Shown one piece after another: positions 18,521-26,514 of a stretch of 64,000 nt of DNA. The notes beneath the pieces are model-generated. The model was not told the DNA's origin and ran no database searches. It was given only the letters and a program-made list of their open reading frames with translations. Both the position numbers and the translations under genes were made by a program. Source of the DNA: Hamadaea sp013361475 (lineage in GTDB: Bacteria > Actinomycetota > Actinomycetes > Mycobacteriales > Micromonosporaceae); NCBI RefSeq assembly GCF_040654195.1, contig NZ_JBFAHM010000022.1, positions 23,526 to 87,525 on the forward strand. The letters are read 5' to 3'. Numbering within the stretch: the stretch's first letter is position 1; the number at the start of each line of letters is the position of its first letter.

Positions 18521-19936
18521 ATGAACAAGACACTCCGGATCACGCTCGGTGTGGCGACCACGACGGCGCTCGCCGCCGGTCTCGCGACGGTGCTGATCGG
18601 CCCAGCCAGCTCCGCTGAGCCGGCCGGCCGGCCGGGCTCCTGTCTCGCCCCGTCCGGCCCGATCGGGCAACCCGGCACACCGGCCCCGGCCGCACCGACC
18701 ACGATCACGACCGTCGGTCAGGCGTACAACTGCATCCTCGACAACTACTACCGCGGACCGATACTGGACGACCGGACCCTGCTCGTGCCCGCGTTCGCCG
18801 CGCTTACCCAGGAGCTGCAGCGCCGCGGCCTCGATCAGGCCCAGGCCACGACGCCGGCGCTGACCGGCAAGCGGGACGCGGACTGGGCCCGTTTCCGTCG
18901 CGCCTACGACAAGATCGCCGCGAAGCTGGCGAACGACCCCGCTGTCCAGCAAGCCATCGCCGGAGCAGCGCTGCAGGGAATGGTGTCGGCGCTCGCCGAC
19001 AACCACGCCCGATGGTCGCGCGGACAGCAGCGCAACCTACTCGGCCTGAAGTTCTCGGGGCTACGCCCCGACGGGCCGGATCCGGCGATCACGGCACCGA
19101 TCTTCGTCACCTCTATCGCCCCGGGCAGCGCCGCCGCCGGCTCCGGCATCAAGCCCGGCGACGAGCTGATCTCCGTGAACTCGGTCCCGCTGATCGTCAA
19201 CGGAGTCGTCTCCGACGGCGTTCTGAGCTGGCTCACCGCGCCACCGACCGGACAGACGCTCGAATTCGCGCTGCGGCGCCCCGCCACGGGCAAGACCTTC
19301 ACCACGACGGTGACCCCGGTCGACTACCCGCAGCAAGCCCCGAAGGTCGGCGTTCGGCTGCAGCCAGGCGACATCGCCCAGGTCACGATCCCGGGCTTCT
19401 ACCCGGGCGTGGCCGACGAGGCGCTGGCCGCCATCGCGGAACTGCGCAAGACGACGACTCTCCGCGGCCTCATCCTCGACATGCGAGGCAACGGAGGTGG
19501 CGCCGGAGCAGAGCTGATCCGGCTGCTGGGAGCGTTCGTCCACGGCAAGACCATCAGCTACTGGTGCGACGGACGCGATCACTGCACCGCCAACCAAGCC
19601 GACGCGACCGTGCCGCTGCTGAACCTTCCCCTGGCCGTGCTGACCGACCGCACTTGCGCCTCAGCCTGCGACTCGTTCGCCAGCACCGTCAAGGACCTCC
19701 ACCTCGGGACCCTCGTCGGCACGCGTACCGCGGGTCTCGTCTCCGGACCGACGTTGCCGTATCGGCTCGACGACGGCAGCGAACTGACCCTGCCCAGCCG
19801 GCGGGAACTCGGGGCCAACCGGGAAATCATCGACACGGTCGGCGTCGCGCCAGACCACCAGGCTCCGATGACATCGGCCGACCTCTCCGCCGGACGGGAC
19901 CCGGCCTTGGCCAAGGCGCTCGCCGTGCTGCAGTAG
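18521..19936 (+). CDS. Secreted S41 family peptidase with PDZ domain
   Basis: A 471-residue protein starting MNKTLRITLGVATTTALAAGLA, a signal peptide. A helical region precedes a PDZ-like segment (SIAPGSAAAGSGIKPGDELISVN). The tail-specific protease domain includes VTIPGFYPGVADEAL, ILDMRGNGGGAGAEL and the nucleophile region TDRTCASACDSFASTVKDLHLG. Such enzymes cleave C-terminal tails of exported proteins; substrates here are unknown. The gene is divergent from the two-component operon (87 nt apart) and is followed by a strong hairpin. No obvious Shine-Dalgarno precedes ATG 18521. GTG 18512 is an alternative start. Confidence 0.85.
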   Translation: MNKTLRITLGVATTTALAAGLATVLIGPASSAEPAGRPGSCLAPSGPIGQPGTPAPAAPTTITTVGQAYNCILDNYYRGPILDDRTLLVPAFAALTQELQRRGLDQAQATTPALTGKRDADWARFRRAYDKIAAKLANDPAVQQAIAGAALQGMVSALADNHARWSRGQQRNLLGLKFSGLRPDGPDPAITAPIFVTSIAPGSAAAGSGIKPGDELISVNSVPLIVNGVVSDGVLSWLTAPPTGQTLEFALRRPATGKTFTTTVTPVDYPQQAPKVGVRLQPGDIAQVTIPGFYPGVADEALAAIAELRKTTTLRGLILDMRGNGGGAGAELIRLLGAFVHGKTISYWCDGRDHCTANQADATVPLLNLPLAVLTDRTCASACDSFASTVKDLHLGTLVGTRTAGLVSGPTLPYRLDDGSELTLPSRRELGANREIIDTVGVAPDHQAPMTSADLSAGRDPALAKALAVLQ

Positions 19937-19965
19937 ACGCCTTCCGCGCCGTCCCTGTTTCCTGC

Positions 19966-20003
19966 GTCCGGGACACCTGATACCTACATCGGGTGTCCCG
20001 GAC
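19966..20003 (+). terminator. Hairpin terminator after the S41 peptidase
   Basis: A perfect 12-bp stem, GTCCGGGACACC at 19966-19977 and GGTGTCCCGGAC at 19992-20003, with a 14-nt loop. It starts 30 nt after the stop codon and has no U-run, as is common in actinomycetes. Confidence 0.75.
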
Positions 20004-20031
20004 TGCTTTCCGCCCCGAGTACCGGCGTGGG

Positions 20032-20163
20032 TCAGTCGGTCGCCTGCGGCCCGCGGAGCATTACCGCGATGCGCTCAATCTCCTCAACCGTCACGTCGGC
20101 GTCCATCTGGCTGCGGATCCCACCGTAGTTCCGCTCGTACGCCCAGGCGGCATCCGCCGGCAT
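20032..20163 (-). CDS. Possible 43-residue small protein
   Basis: ATG 20163 opens a frame encoding MPADAAWAYERNYGG and ending ERIAVMLRGPQATD. Its third codon positions are overwhelmingly G or C and the peptide looks protein-like (amphipathic VTVEEIERIAVML), unlike random GC-rich frames. The frame is open upstream only to TAG about 80 nt away. No strong ribosome binding site is seen. It could be a small gene or a remnant of a larger one. The rest of the 20004-20332 interval has no gene. Confidence 0.35.
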   Translation of the reverse strand: MPADAAWAYERNYGGIRSQMDADVTVEEIERIAVMLRGPQATD

Positions 20164-20332
20164 GGTCGAGCGGACCGGCCAGCTGTCGACGACTCGCTCC
20201 GCCAGCGTGGCTCGGCTACCGAACGCGCGGTGCGTGAGGCCGGTGTCGCGCGATACCTAAGGCCAAACCCTGGGGAAGTGATCCGGGGTACTTCCCGATG
20301 TACGCACGGCCGAGGTCGGACATGCTGGTCAC

Positions 20333-21364
20333 GTGGCATTGGATCTTGGTCAAGCGGTGGCCCGATGGCGAGCAGTACGCGCCGGCGACGCGACACGGTA
20401 CCTGCGCGCCTTCGCCCTCGCCGGCATCGGCACGGTCTTGCTGATCCGCGTCTACCTAGGCATGACCGGCTATCCGAAGCTCGGCTCGGGCAACCTGCAC
20501 ATCGCGCACGTGCTGTGGGGCGGTCTGCTGATGGCCGTGGCAGTGGGGGCGGCCACCATCTTCTATGGACGCTCCGCCCGGTTCGCCGCCGCAGTCGTCG
20601 GCGGCGTGGGTTTCGGGCTCTTCCTCGACGAGGTCGGCAAGTTCCTCACTCAGGACAACGACTACTTCTACCGGCCCGCCGCCAGCATCATCTACCTGGT
20701 CTTCGCGGTTCTGCTGCTGCTTGACCGCCGGTGGCGGCGTCGGGCAGCGCCGACCCGCGACCAGCGACGCGCGGACGCGGTCGACGTTGCCTTGGGCGGG
20801 ATGGTTCTCGGCGTGACCGCACGCCAGCGCGCGGACGCGATCCGGTCTGTCGGCGTACCGGAGAGTGAACTGGACCGTGCGGTGCTGCACCTGCTGGAAG
20901 TCTTGCCTGCGGGCGAGGAGACCACTCGCCGGTCATGGCGTGGGGCCACCGACTGGATACGCACGACCCGCGACCGGCTCGCGCGGCAGCGCTGGCCCCT
21001 GTACGCGGTGGCGGGCTGGATCGTCGCTCAGCCCCTGTTGTTCCTGCTGATCGGCGTCGTCATCGACGGTGAACGCCGTGAGGACGGCCCGACGGTGGTC
21101 GCAGTCCTCGTGACGCTCGCGATGACGGCGTTGGGGATCATGGGCATCGTCGAGCTACGCCGTGACCGGGCCGCCGCGCTGCGCTGGTTCGGCCTGGCAC
21201 TGTACATCGACCTGATCGTCGGCCAGGTCTTCAAGTTCACCCTGAACCAGTTCGGCGCGGTGCCGGCGTTGGCGGCCGACCTTCTGCTGCTGTCCGTGGT
21301 CAACGCCGCGAAGCTGGCGGCTCTCCCGGCCGCACCACACGGGCACGGTACAGTCGCGTCATGA
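20333..21364 (+). CDS. Integral membrane protein of unknown function
   Basis: A 343-residue protein from GTG 20333. About seven to eight hydrophobic segments are present, the first near residues 25-42 (FALAGIGTVLLIRVYLG), then HVLWGGLLMAVAVGAA and FAAAVVGGVGFGLFLDEVGKFLTQDNDYFYRP, a motif with acidic and aromatic residues facing the membrane. A cytoplasmic linker of about 80 residues (RRADAVDVALGGMVLG..LHLLEVLP) separates two membrane halves. I do not recognise the family by name. Its stop overlaps the start of grpB (ATGA), so the two are co-translated. Confidence 0.75.
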   Translation: MALDLGQAVARWRAVRAGDATRYLRAFALAGIGTVLLIRVYLGMTGYPKLGSGNLHIAHVLWGGLLMAVAVGAATIFYGRSARFAAAVVGGVGFGLFLDEVGKFLTQDNDYFYRPAASIIYLVFAVLLLLDRRWRRRAAPTRDQRRADAVDVALGGMVLGVTARQRADAIRSVGVPESELDRAVLHLLEVLPAGEETTRRSWRGATDWIRTTRDRLARQRWPLYAVAGWIVAQPLLFLLIGVVIDGERREDGPTVVAVLVTLAMTALGIMGIVELRRDRAAALRWFGLALYIDLIVGQVFKFTLNQFGAVPALAADLLLLSVVNAAKLAALPAAPHGHGTVAS

Positions 21365-21909
21365 TCGAAGTTGTCGACTATGACCCGATCTGGGCGGAGC
21401 GGTTCGAGACGTTGCGCTCGGAGTACGCGGCGGCGTTGTCCGCGGCGGGCGTGCCGGTCGTCGCGATCGAGCATGTCGGCAGCACTTCGGTTCCCGGCCT
21501 GGCCGCGAAGCCCGTCATCGACTGCGACATCGTCGTCGAAGCAGACCACGTCGCGGCGGCGTCGGCCGTCCTGGTGTCTCGTGGTTTCACTCCGCTCGGC
21601 GAACTGGGCATTCCACAGCGCTGGGCGTTCGAAGCACCGCAGCGGCTGGCGAGGACCAACACCTACGTGATCGTCGAGGGCTCGTTGTCTCTGCGAAACC
21701 ACCTGGCAGTCCGCGACGCCCTGCGGGCGGATCCGCAGCTTCGCGACGAATACGGCGACGTCAAGAAGCGCGTAGGTGCCGAAGCAGCGGACATCTACGA
21801 GTACGGCGCGGGCAAGAACGCCATAGTCCAACGCATTCTGGCGGCCGCGGGGCTCAGCGAAGACGATCGCGCTTCCATCGACGCGAACGAGGTCCCGGTC
21901 CGGCGGTAA
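21361..21909 (+). CDS. GrpB family (UPF0157) nucleotidyltransferase-fold protein
   Basis: A 182-residue protein with the GrpB signature: VVDYDPIWAERFETL, then IEHVGSTSVPGLAAKPVIDCDIVV, and the C-terminal RNHLAVRDALRADPQLRDEYGDVKKR. The fold belongs to the nucleotidyltransferase superfamily (GS plus acidic residues); substrates are unknown. ATG 21361 overlaps the stop of the membrane protein upstream. A 15-bp terminator hairpin follows. Confidence 0.9.
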   Translation: MIEVVDYDPIWAERFETLRSEYAAALSAAGVPVVAIEHVGSTSVPGLAAKPVIDCDIVVEADHVAAASAVLVSRGFTPLGELGIPQRWAFEAPQRLARTNTYVIVEGSLSLRNHLAVRDALRADPQLRDEYGDVKKRVGAEAADIYEYGAGKNAIVQRILAAAGLSEDDRASIDANEVPVRR

Positions 21910-21930
21910 GGTTCGCCGGCGAGATCATTA

Positions 21931-21965
21931 GGATTGCTGCCTCCCGGCGCGGGAGGCAGCAATCC
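21931..21965. terminator. Bidirectional hairpin terminator
   Basis: Perfect 15-bp stem, GGATTGCTGCCTCCC at 21931-21945 and GGGAGGCAGCAATCC at 21951-21965, with a 5-nt loop, between convergent grpB and the PASTA-like membrane protein gene. Confidence 0.9.
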
Positions 21966-21970
21966 GCGAT

Positions 21971-22864
21971 CTACTGGCCGATGCTCGCCGGTGCCGGGCT
22001 GGGCGGGGTTCCGGTCGGCGACGACCACAGCGCGACACTGTGCGTGGTCAGCGGGGCCACATCGAACACCACCCAGGTGCCAGGGACCTGATCGGCGGTG
22101 GCGGCGTGCGAGTCCCCGCCCACCCGGTATTCGATGGTGATTCCGAGCGCGGCCAACGCCGTACGCGCCTCGGCGACGGTCTTGCCGACGAGGGCACGCA
22201 GCCGATCCTTCTCCGCCTGACTGAGCACGGGAGCATCTCCGGTGACCTGCTCACCAGGCCTCGGCGTACGCCCGATCACGATGTGCGCGTACGAGGGGAA
22301 ATTCGTCGGAACCCGCAGGCCCACGGCGCAGTTGCCGTTGGCCGCGCAACGCCCCGGGGCCTCCACCACCTCGAGCTTCGGGCCCGCGCCCGAGTCGCCG
22401 ACCTCCAGGAAGATGATCTTGCCGACCTGGTCCGGCTCGGCGGGCGCGAGCGTCAGCTCGATGTCGAGGCCGTGCTTGGCCAGCTCCGCGCGGTACCGCT
22501 GCGGGTCGGCGACCGGGTCGAGGATCTTCACCACGACATAACCGTCCTGCTGGGCGATCTCCAGCGCGCCGGCCTGCGCCGCGGTCGGCCCACCCGGGCC
22601 CGAGGGGGGCAGGGCCGCGGTGACCGCGAGGGCCACCGCCGCCAGGGCAGCGGCGACTGGTACGCCGAACGCCAGCCGACGCCACGTGAACAGCGGCCGA
22701 CGGCGCACCGCCGACGGCACCTCCTCTGTCGGGGCGGTACGCATGATGCCCGCCAGGAGGCTTTGCGCGACCGGTCCGGTCGGCTCCCCGACCGACTGCG
22801 GAACCTGGTATCGGGGGGCAAGCAGCCGGACCAGATGGTCCTGCCGCTCGTCGAGGTCACTCAC
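21971..22864 (-). CDS. Putative anti-sigma-like membrane protein with PASTA-like C-terminal domain
   Basis: GTG 22864 follows AAGGAG. The 297-residue protein has a cytosolic N-terminus of about 60 residues, one membrane helix (LAFGVPVAAALAAVALAVTAAL near 64-86) and an exported region. The last ~70 residues (VGKTVAEARTALAALGITIEYRVGG, VPGTWVVFDVAPLTTHSVALW) resemble a PASTA domain, which in other proteins binds peptidoglycan fragments or beta-lactams. It lies 15 nt downstream of an ECF sigma factor gene, the usual position of its regulator. A cell-wall-sensing anti-sigma role is inferred; no classical zinc-binding anti-sigma motif is seen. Confidence 0.65.
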   Translation of the reverse strand: MSDLDERQDHLVRLLAPRYQVPQSVGEPTGPVAQSLLAGIMRTAPTEEVPSAVRRRPLFTWRRLAFGVPVAAALAAVALAVTAALPPSGPGGPTAAQAGALEIAQQDGYVVVKILDPVADPQRYRAELAKHGLDIELTLAPAEPDQVGKIIFLEVGDSGAGPKLEVVEAPGRCAANGNCAVGLRVPTNFPSYAHIVIGRTPRPGEQVTGDAPVLSQAEKDRLRALVGKTVAEARTALAALGITIEYRVGGDSHAATADQVPGTWVVFDVAPLTTHSVALWSSPTGTPPSPAPASIGQ

Positions 22865-22879
22865 TGCTGACTCCTTCGA

Positions 22880-23395
22880 TCATGAGTTGTGCACCGGCGT
22901 ACGCAGCAGCTCGGTGAACCGGCGCCGCGCGCGGTGCAGACGGATGCGAGCCGCGTTGGCCGTGCAGTCGAGCACGACGGCGAGCTCATCGGCGGACAGC
23001 CCTTCCCACGCGACCAGCCGCAGCATCTCTCGGTCCGCTTCGGGCAGGCTGTCGAACGCCGCGGCGACCTCTGCCGGGACGTCGGGCGGGGCGATCTCCA
23101 CCAGTGCGAGTTCCTGCCGAAGCCGGACGGCGAGCTCTTCGCGCCGCCGGTCCGCCCGGTACTGATTGGCCATCACCTTGCGCGCCACGCCGAACAACCA
23201 GAGCCGGGCCTCGCCAAATGGAATGTTGTCGATGCGCCGCCAGGCCACCAGAAAGGTCTCCGCGACGACATCGGCCGCGTTCTCCGGCGGGTCGCTGCGG
23301 CGCAACGCGTAGCCGAGCAGATCCCGGTAATGCGCGCGGTAGAGCACCTCGAAACGGGCGGTGTCGATGGCCGACGGGGGTGCGGCTCGAGCCAA
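22880..23395 (-). CDS. ECF-type RNA polymerase sigma factor
   Basis: TTG 23395 is preceded by AAGGGAG 6 nt upstream, giving 171 residues. An ATG at 23443 in frame would add residues with no family match. Region 2 (FEVLYRAHYRDLLGYALRR, AADVVAETFLVAWRRID, ARLWLFGVARKVMANQ) and region 4 (LPEADREMLRLVAWEGLSADELAVVLDCTANAARIRLHRARRRF) are clear. It should direct polymerase to a small regulon, likely with the membrane protein encoded just downstream as its regulator. Confidence 0.93.
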   Translation of the reverse strand: MARAAPPSAIDTARFEVLYRAHYRDLLGYALRRSDPPENAADVVAETFLVAWRRIDNIPFGEARLWLFGVARKVMANQYRADRRREELAVRLRQELALVEIAPPDVPAEVAAAFDSLPEADREMLRLVAWEGLSADELAVVLDCTANAARIRLHRARRRFTELLRTPVHNS

Positions 23396-23539
23396 GACCG
23401 GCTCCCTTCGCTCGCGGCCACTGCCCGGCGCACACCCGGGCAATGTCCTCGGTCGGGTGTCGCCGCGATCGCGGCGACACCCGACACATGTCCGCGATGC
23501 GGTGGATCATTTCATCGGCAACCGGTGGAAGATGTGATC

Positions 23540-23827
23540 ATGTATGTCGTCCAGGTCACTTACACCGCACCACTACCCGACATCGACCCGCTGCGGCCCG
23601 CGCACGGCGCCTGGCTCACCGAGGCGATCGCGGCCAAGATCCTCCTGATGGCGGGGCGTCAGGTGCCGTTGACCGGCGGCGTGTACCTGGTCGCGGACAT
23701 GCCTCGCGCCCAGCTGGATCAGCTTCTGGCGACCGACCCGTACCTCGTGCGCGGCGTCGCTGAGCACACGGTCACGGAGTTCACGCCACTGCTGGTCGCC
23801 GAAGGACTCGAGTCGCTGCGCGGCTGA
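23540..23827 (+). CDS. YciI-like small protein
   Basis: A 95-residue protein (MYVVQVTYTAPLPDIDPLRPAH, then FLLAG-like KILLMAGRQVPLTGGVYLV and a closing HTVTEFTPLL) with the ferredoxin-like YciI layout, including the exposed histidine in RPAH. GGTGGAAG precedes ATG 23540. YciI proteins are small and poorly characterised; some act as hydrolases or accessory dehydrochlorinases. It is a single gene divergent from the sigma factor. Confidence 0.7.
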   Translation: MYVVQVTYTAPLPDIDPLRPAHGAWLTEAIAAKILLMAGRQVPLTGGVYLVADMPRAQLDQLLATDPYLVRGVAEHTVTEFTPLLVAEGLESLRG

Positions 23828-23876
23828 GTTCGCCCAACTGTCGGCATTCACCGGACCGTCCCTAGGTAACCGCGGT

Positions 23877-24545
23877 TCACTGGCTTCCCTTGTCCTCCAT
23901 CTCCCACGCGTGATCCATCGTGTGGAAAGCCGTGTGCCGCACCAGGAACGGCAGCGTCCACGACCGCATGGGACGCACCTGCTCACCACGCTGGTAGGCC
24001 CGCATCGCCGCCACGAAGGCGGCGCGGTGCGCGGCCCGCGCCGCGGGCTCCACCACGCCGCCCACCGGCACCGGAACACCGATCCGCTTGGCGAAATCCT
24101 CGCTCTCGACGCGCAGCGTGTGCGCGATGATCTCGTCCCGGTCCCGCCCGCCACCGCGAGGACCCTTGCGCATCACCGGCGAGACGCGTGCCGCCACGTC
24201 GTCGAAGTACGCCCAGCAGCTCGTCAGGAGGCTGAGTTTGCGTTCGAGGTCGGCGGAATCCATCGGATCCTGCTCCAGCGCGCCGGCGGAGAACGAGATG
24301 CCCCAGAAGTCGGTGGAGCCTGCGCCGACTCGCTCCTCGACGACCTCGACGGCTTCCGCGTCGTCGAACTCGCGTCCCCGCCCTGCGTCGACAGCCACGG
24401 GCCGATACCGGTCCTGGTACGCCGCGAATGTGTCGAGCGCGCCGTCGGCCGTCTTCGCGCCGCGGCTCCACCCCGGCCAGTCGACCGCGTACGCGACGAA
24501 CATCTTCGCCTTGGGACCTCGTTCGAGCACCACCCGGATCGTCAT
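23877..24545 (-). CDS. Conserved hypothetical protein with HicB-like N-terminus and DinB-like C-terminus
   Basis: A 222-residue cytosolic protein. The N-terminal ~70 residues (RVVLERGPKAKMFVAYAVDWPGWSRG...ALDTFAAYQDRY) resemble a HicB-type fold. The C-terminal half ends with LVRHTAFHTMDHAWEMEDKG, where the spaced histidines and helical pattern recall DinB/mycothiol-dependent enzymes. Function is not known. ATG 24545 is used. The gene stands alone between convergent neighbours. Confidence 0.6.
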   Translation of the reverse strand: MTIRVVLERGPKAKMFVAYAVDWPGWSRGAKTADGALDTFAAYQDRYRPVAVDAGRGREFDDAEAVEVVEERVGAGSTDFWGISFSAGALEQDPMDSADLERKLSLLTSCWAYFDDVAARVSPVMRKGPRGGGRDRDEIIAHTLRVESEDFAKRIGVPVPVGGVVEPAARAAHRAAFVAAMRAYQRGEQVRPMRSWTLPFLVRHTAFHTMDHAWEMEDKGSQ

Positions 24546-24604
24546 CGCGGACCTCCGCCGTCAGCGTACGGCGAACGGGACGCCACCGCCTCAGTCGCGG
24601 GACC

Positions 24605-24697
24605 AGCGGCGCACAGCTTGCCGGCAAGCCCGCGGTGTTGTGGTTCTGGGCGGCGTGGTGCCCCAAGTGCCGGGCGGCCGCCCGTCGCCGCGCTTGA
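24605..24697 (+). pseudogene. Thioredoxin-fold (TlpA/MPT53-like) gene remnant
   Basis: The peptide LAGKPAVLWFWAAWCPKCRAAA ends in a stop at 24697 (only the first 20 residues are needed to see it): it carries the WCxxC active site of secreted thioredoxin-like proteins in the family context GKPAVLWFW. The remaining ~100 residues of the fold are absent and the upstream frame is not protein-like. It is a short relic. It was probably truncated when the haloperoxidase-side DNA arrived or rearranged. Confidence 0.6.
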
Positions 24698-24743
24698 AAC
24701 ACTGATCCGCCGCGCAGCACTGATCCGTCTGCGCTTGAGCATG

Positions 24744-24776
24744 GGCTGCCGGCCCAGGCAAGCTGGGCCGGCAGCC
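24744..24776 (-). terminator. Hairpin terminator of the haloperoxidase-like gene
   Basis: Perfect 14-bp stem, GGCTGCCGGCCCAG at 24744-24757 and CTGGGCCGGCAGCC at 24763-24776, with a 5-nt loop, just downstream of the minus-strand stop at 24795. Confidence 0.85.
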
Positions 24777-24794
24777 GTCGACCTCACGCGAGCA

Positions 24795-26312
24795 TCATGA
24801 CCACGGGTACAGGACCAGCGTCCACTGCGTCGGCGAGTCCTGGCGGCAGTCGAAGGCGCTGTAGTTGAGATAGTGGTACGTCTCCTCGGCGCCGCTGTCG
24901 TCGCAGGATTGGAACGTACTGTAGGTGCCGCCGTTGGCGACCTGCTGCAGCAACTTGCTCGACACGTAGTCGCCGACCTTGGTACCGGTCTGCACGCCGT
25001 AGTCGCCGTCCCACTGGTAGTGGACGCCGAGATACACGCGGCTGCGCGCATTCTCGGTCGCCGCAGCGCTGAAGCTGGTGAACGTCCGGGTGACGCCCAC
25101 GGCATGCGGATCCTCGGTCGTGCCGGTGAACGTGATGGCGTCCGTGCCGAAGTAGCGCGACATCGCCTTGGCCCACGCCCCGCCGAAGGTCGCGTGGCCG
25201 GAGATGTACGCCGGGAACGGCGGGCTGAAGTTCACCCCGTTGCGATCGGCTGACAGCGGCCGCCACGCGGTGTCGGCGGTCGTGGCGCTGTTGCCGTCGG
25301 TGTCGGCCAGCTGGATGGCCGACTCAGGGCGCCAGAGGTCGATGGCGGTCTGGTACTTCACGTCCCAGGCCAGCACTCCGGCATCGGCCATCGCGGCACC
25401 GACGAGCGCGAACAGTTTGAGGTTGGCCAGCTGGTCCAGTCCCCGCTGGGCGGACACGATGCGGGTGAAGGTGAACAGCTGGCCCGGCGGCTTGTAGGTG
25501 CCGTCCAGGTCGTTGGCCCAGAACCAGCCGATCTGCGTCTGGGTGGCGGTCCGCGTCGATCCGGTCGACCGGCCCAGGCTCTTGACCTCGTTCACCTGTG
25601 ACGCGTACGCCGAGCTGGCCAGCAGCGCCGGCATGGTGCTGTAGCCGCCGGGCAGCTGCGGCCGCAGCTGGCTGGTGCGGTAGGTGTCGGTGAACCGGGA
25701 GAACGGGGTGACCTTGCCCCAGTTGGGAGTGGCCGCGTCACCCGACCCGGTCGGGCGCCAGAAGCCCGGCGCCGTGCTCGGCGTATAGGGCGTGGCGTCG
25801 GTCGAGTTGTCGTTGTTCCGGTAGCTGAGCATGTTCTGCCCGGCCTTGACACCGACGCTCTGGCCCTGCTGCTGCGAGGCGTCGACGGGGATGCCGTCCT
25901 GGGCCCCGGTGAGGTCGGCCGAGAAGCTCTGGCCCGGGTACACGCTCGACAACACGGTGTAGGCCGCGTAGTCGATCGCGGTCTCGACGTCCGGGTTGTT
26001 CCAGGTCGTGATGGTGTTGCTGCCGGTGTAGTCGATCGCCAGGCAGTTGAACACGTCGTAGCTGCCGGTCTTGTAGCAGTTGATGGTGTTCACCGACTCG
26101 AACATCGCCAGGTGCATCATCGCCCCGGCGCGGGCCAGCGGTCCGGGCGCGCCTCCGGCGGTCCGGTACGCCCGGAGCAGCACGTTGTTCCAGTACAGGA
26201 CGTGGTCGCCGATCGGAGCCGCTTGCGCGGGCGAGGCGGCGACGACGGATCCGGTGGCTGCCAGCGTGACCGCGATGACCGCGAACAGCAGGCGTTTGAG
26301 GGGATTTCGCAT
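24795..26312 (-). CDS. Secreted vanadium-dependent haloperoxidase-like PAP2 superfamily protein
   Basis: ATG 26312 follows GAGGGAG and opens a signal peptide (FAVIAVTLAATGSVVAASPAQA). The 505-residue mature protein carries the vanadate/phosphate-binding motifs of the haloperoxidase-acid phosphatase fold in order: KYQTAIDLWRPESAI, PAYISGHATFGGAWA and SRVYLGVHYQWDGDYG. The C-terminus has two cysteines (FQSCDDSG, FDCRQDS) likely disulfide-bonded outside the cell. Family members either halogenate or dephosphorylate; the sequence cannot separate these. It is followed by a strong terminator. Confidence 0.85.
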   Translation of the reverse strand: MRNPLKRLLFAVIAVTLAATGSVVAASPAQAAPIGDHVLYWNNVLLRAYRTAGGAPGPLARAGAMMHLAMFESVNTINCYKTGSYDVFNCLAIDYTGSNTITTWNNPDVETAIDYAAYTVLSSVYPGQSFSADLTGAQDGIPVDASQQQGQSVGVKAGQNMLSYRNNDNSTDATPYTPSTAPGFWRPTGSGDAATPNWGKVTPFSRFTDTYRTSQLRPQLPGGYSTMPALLASSAYASQVNEVKSLGRSTGSTRTATQTQIGWFWANDLDGTYKPPGQLFTFTRIVSAQRGLDQLANLKLFALVGAAMADAGVLAWDVKYQTAIDLWRPESAIQLADTDGNSATTADTAWRPLSADRNGVNFSPPFPAYISGHATFGGAWAKAMSRYFGTDAITFTGTTEDPHAVGVTRTFTSFSAAATENARSRVYLGVHYQWDGDYGVQTGTKVGDYVSSKLLQQVANGGTYSTFQSCDDSGAEETYHYLNYSAFDCRQDSPTQWTLVLYPWS

Positions 26313-26423
26313 GGCTTCGTACTCCCTCGTGACTAGTTGGTCGCCATGACGGAGACGAGTCTTTGGTCCACAGACGACGATCACATGACGGGAAGGTCAC
26401 GACATAGCATCTAAAAATAGAAG

Positions 26424-26452
26424 TGCCCCGAACTAACAGAGAGTCCGGGGCA
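26424..26452 (-). terminator. Intrinsic terminator of the Ig-like repeat protein gene
   Basis: TGCCCCGAACT (26424-26434) pairs with AGTCCGGGGCA (26442-26452) except for one mismatch, with a 7-nt loop. On the minus strand it is followed by a T-rich tract (CTTCTATTTTTAG), a classical rho-independent structure. Confidence 0.8.
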
Positions 26453-26514
26453 ATGCACCGTACGTTCGGATTTCCCGCCGACGCAACCGTGACGCGTATG
26501 ACCACAATGGACGT

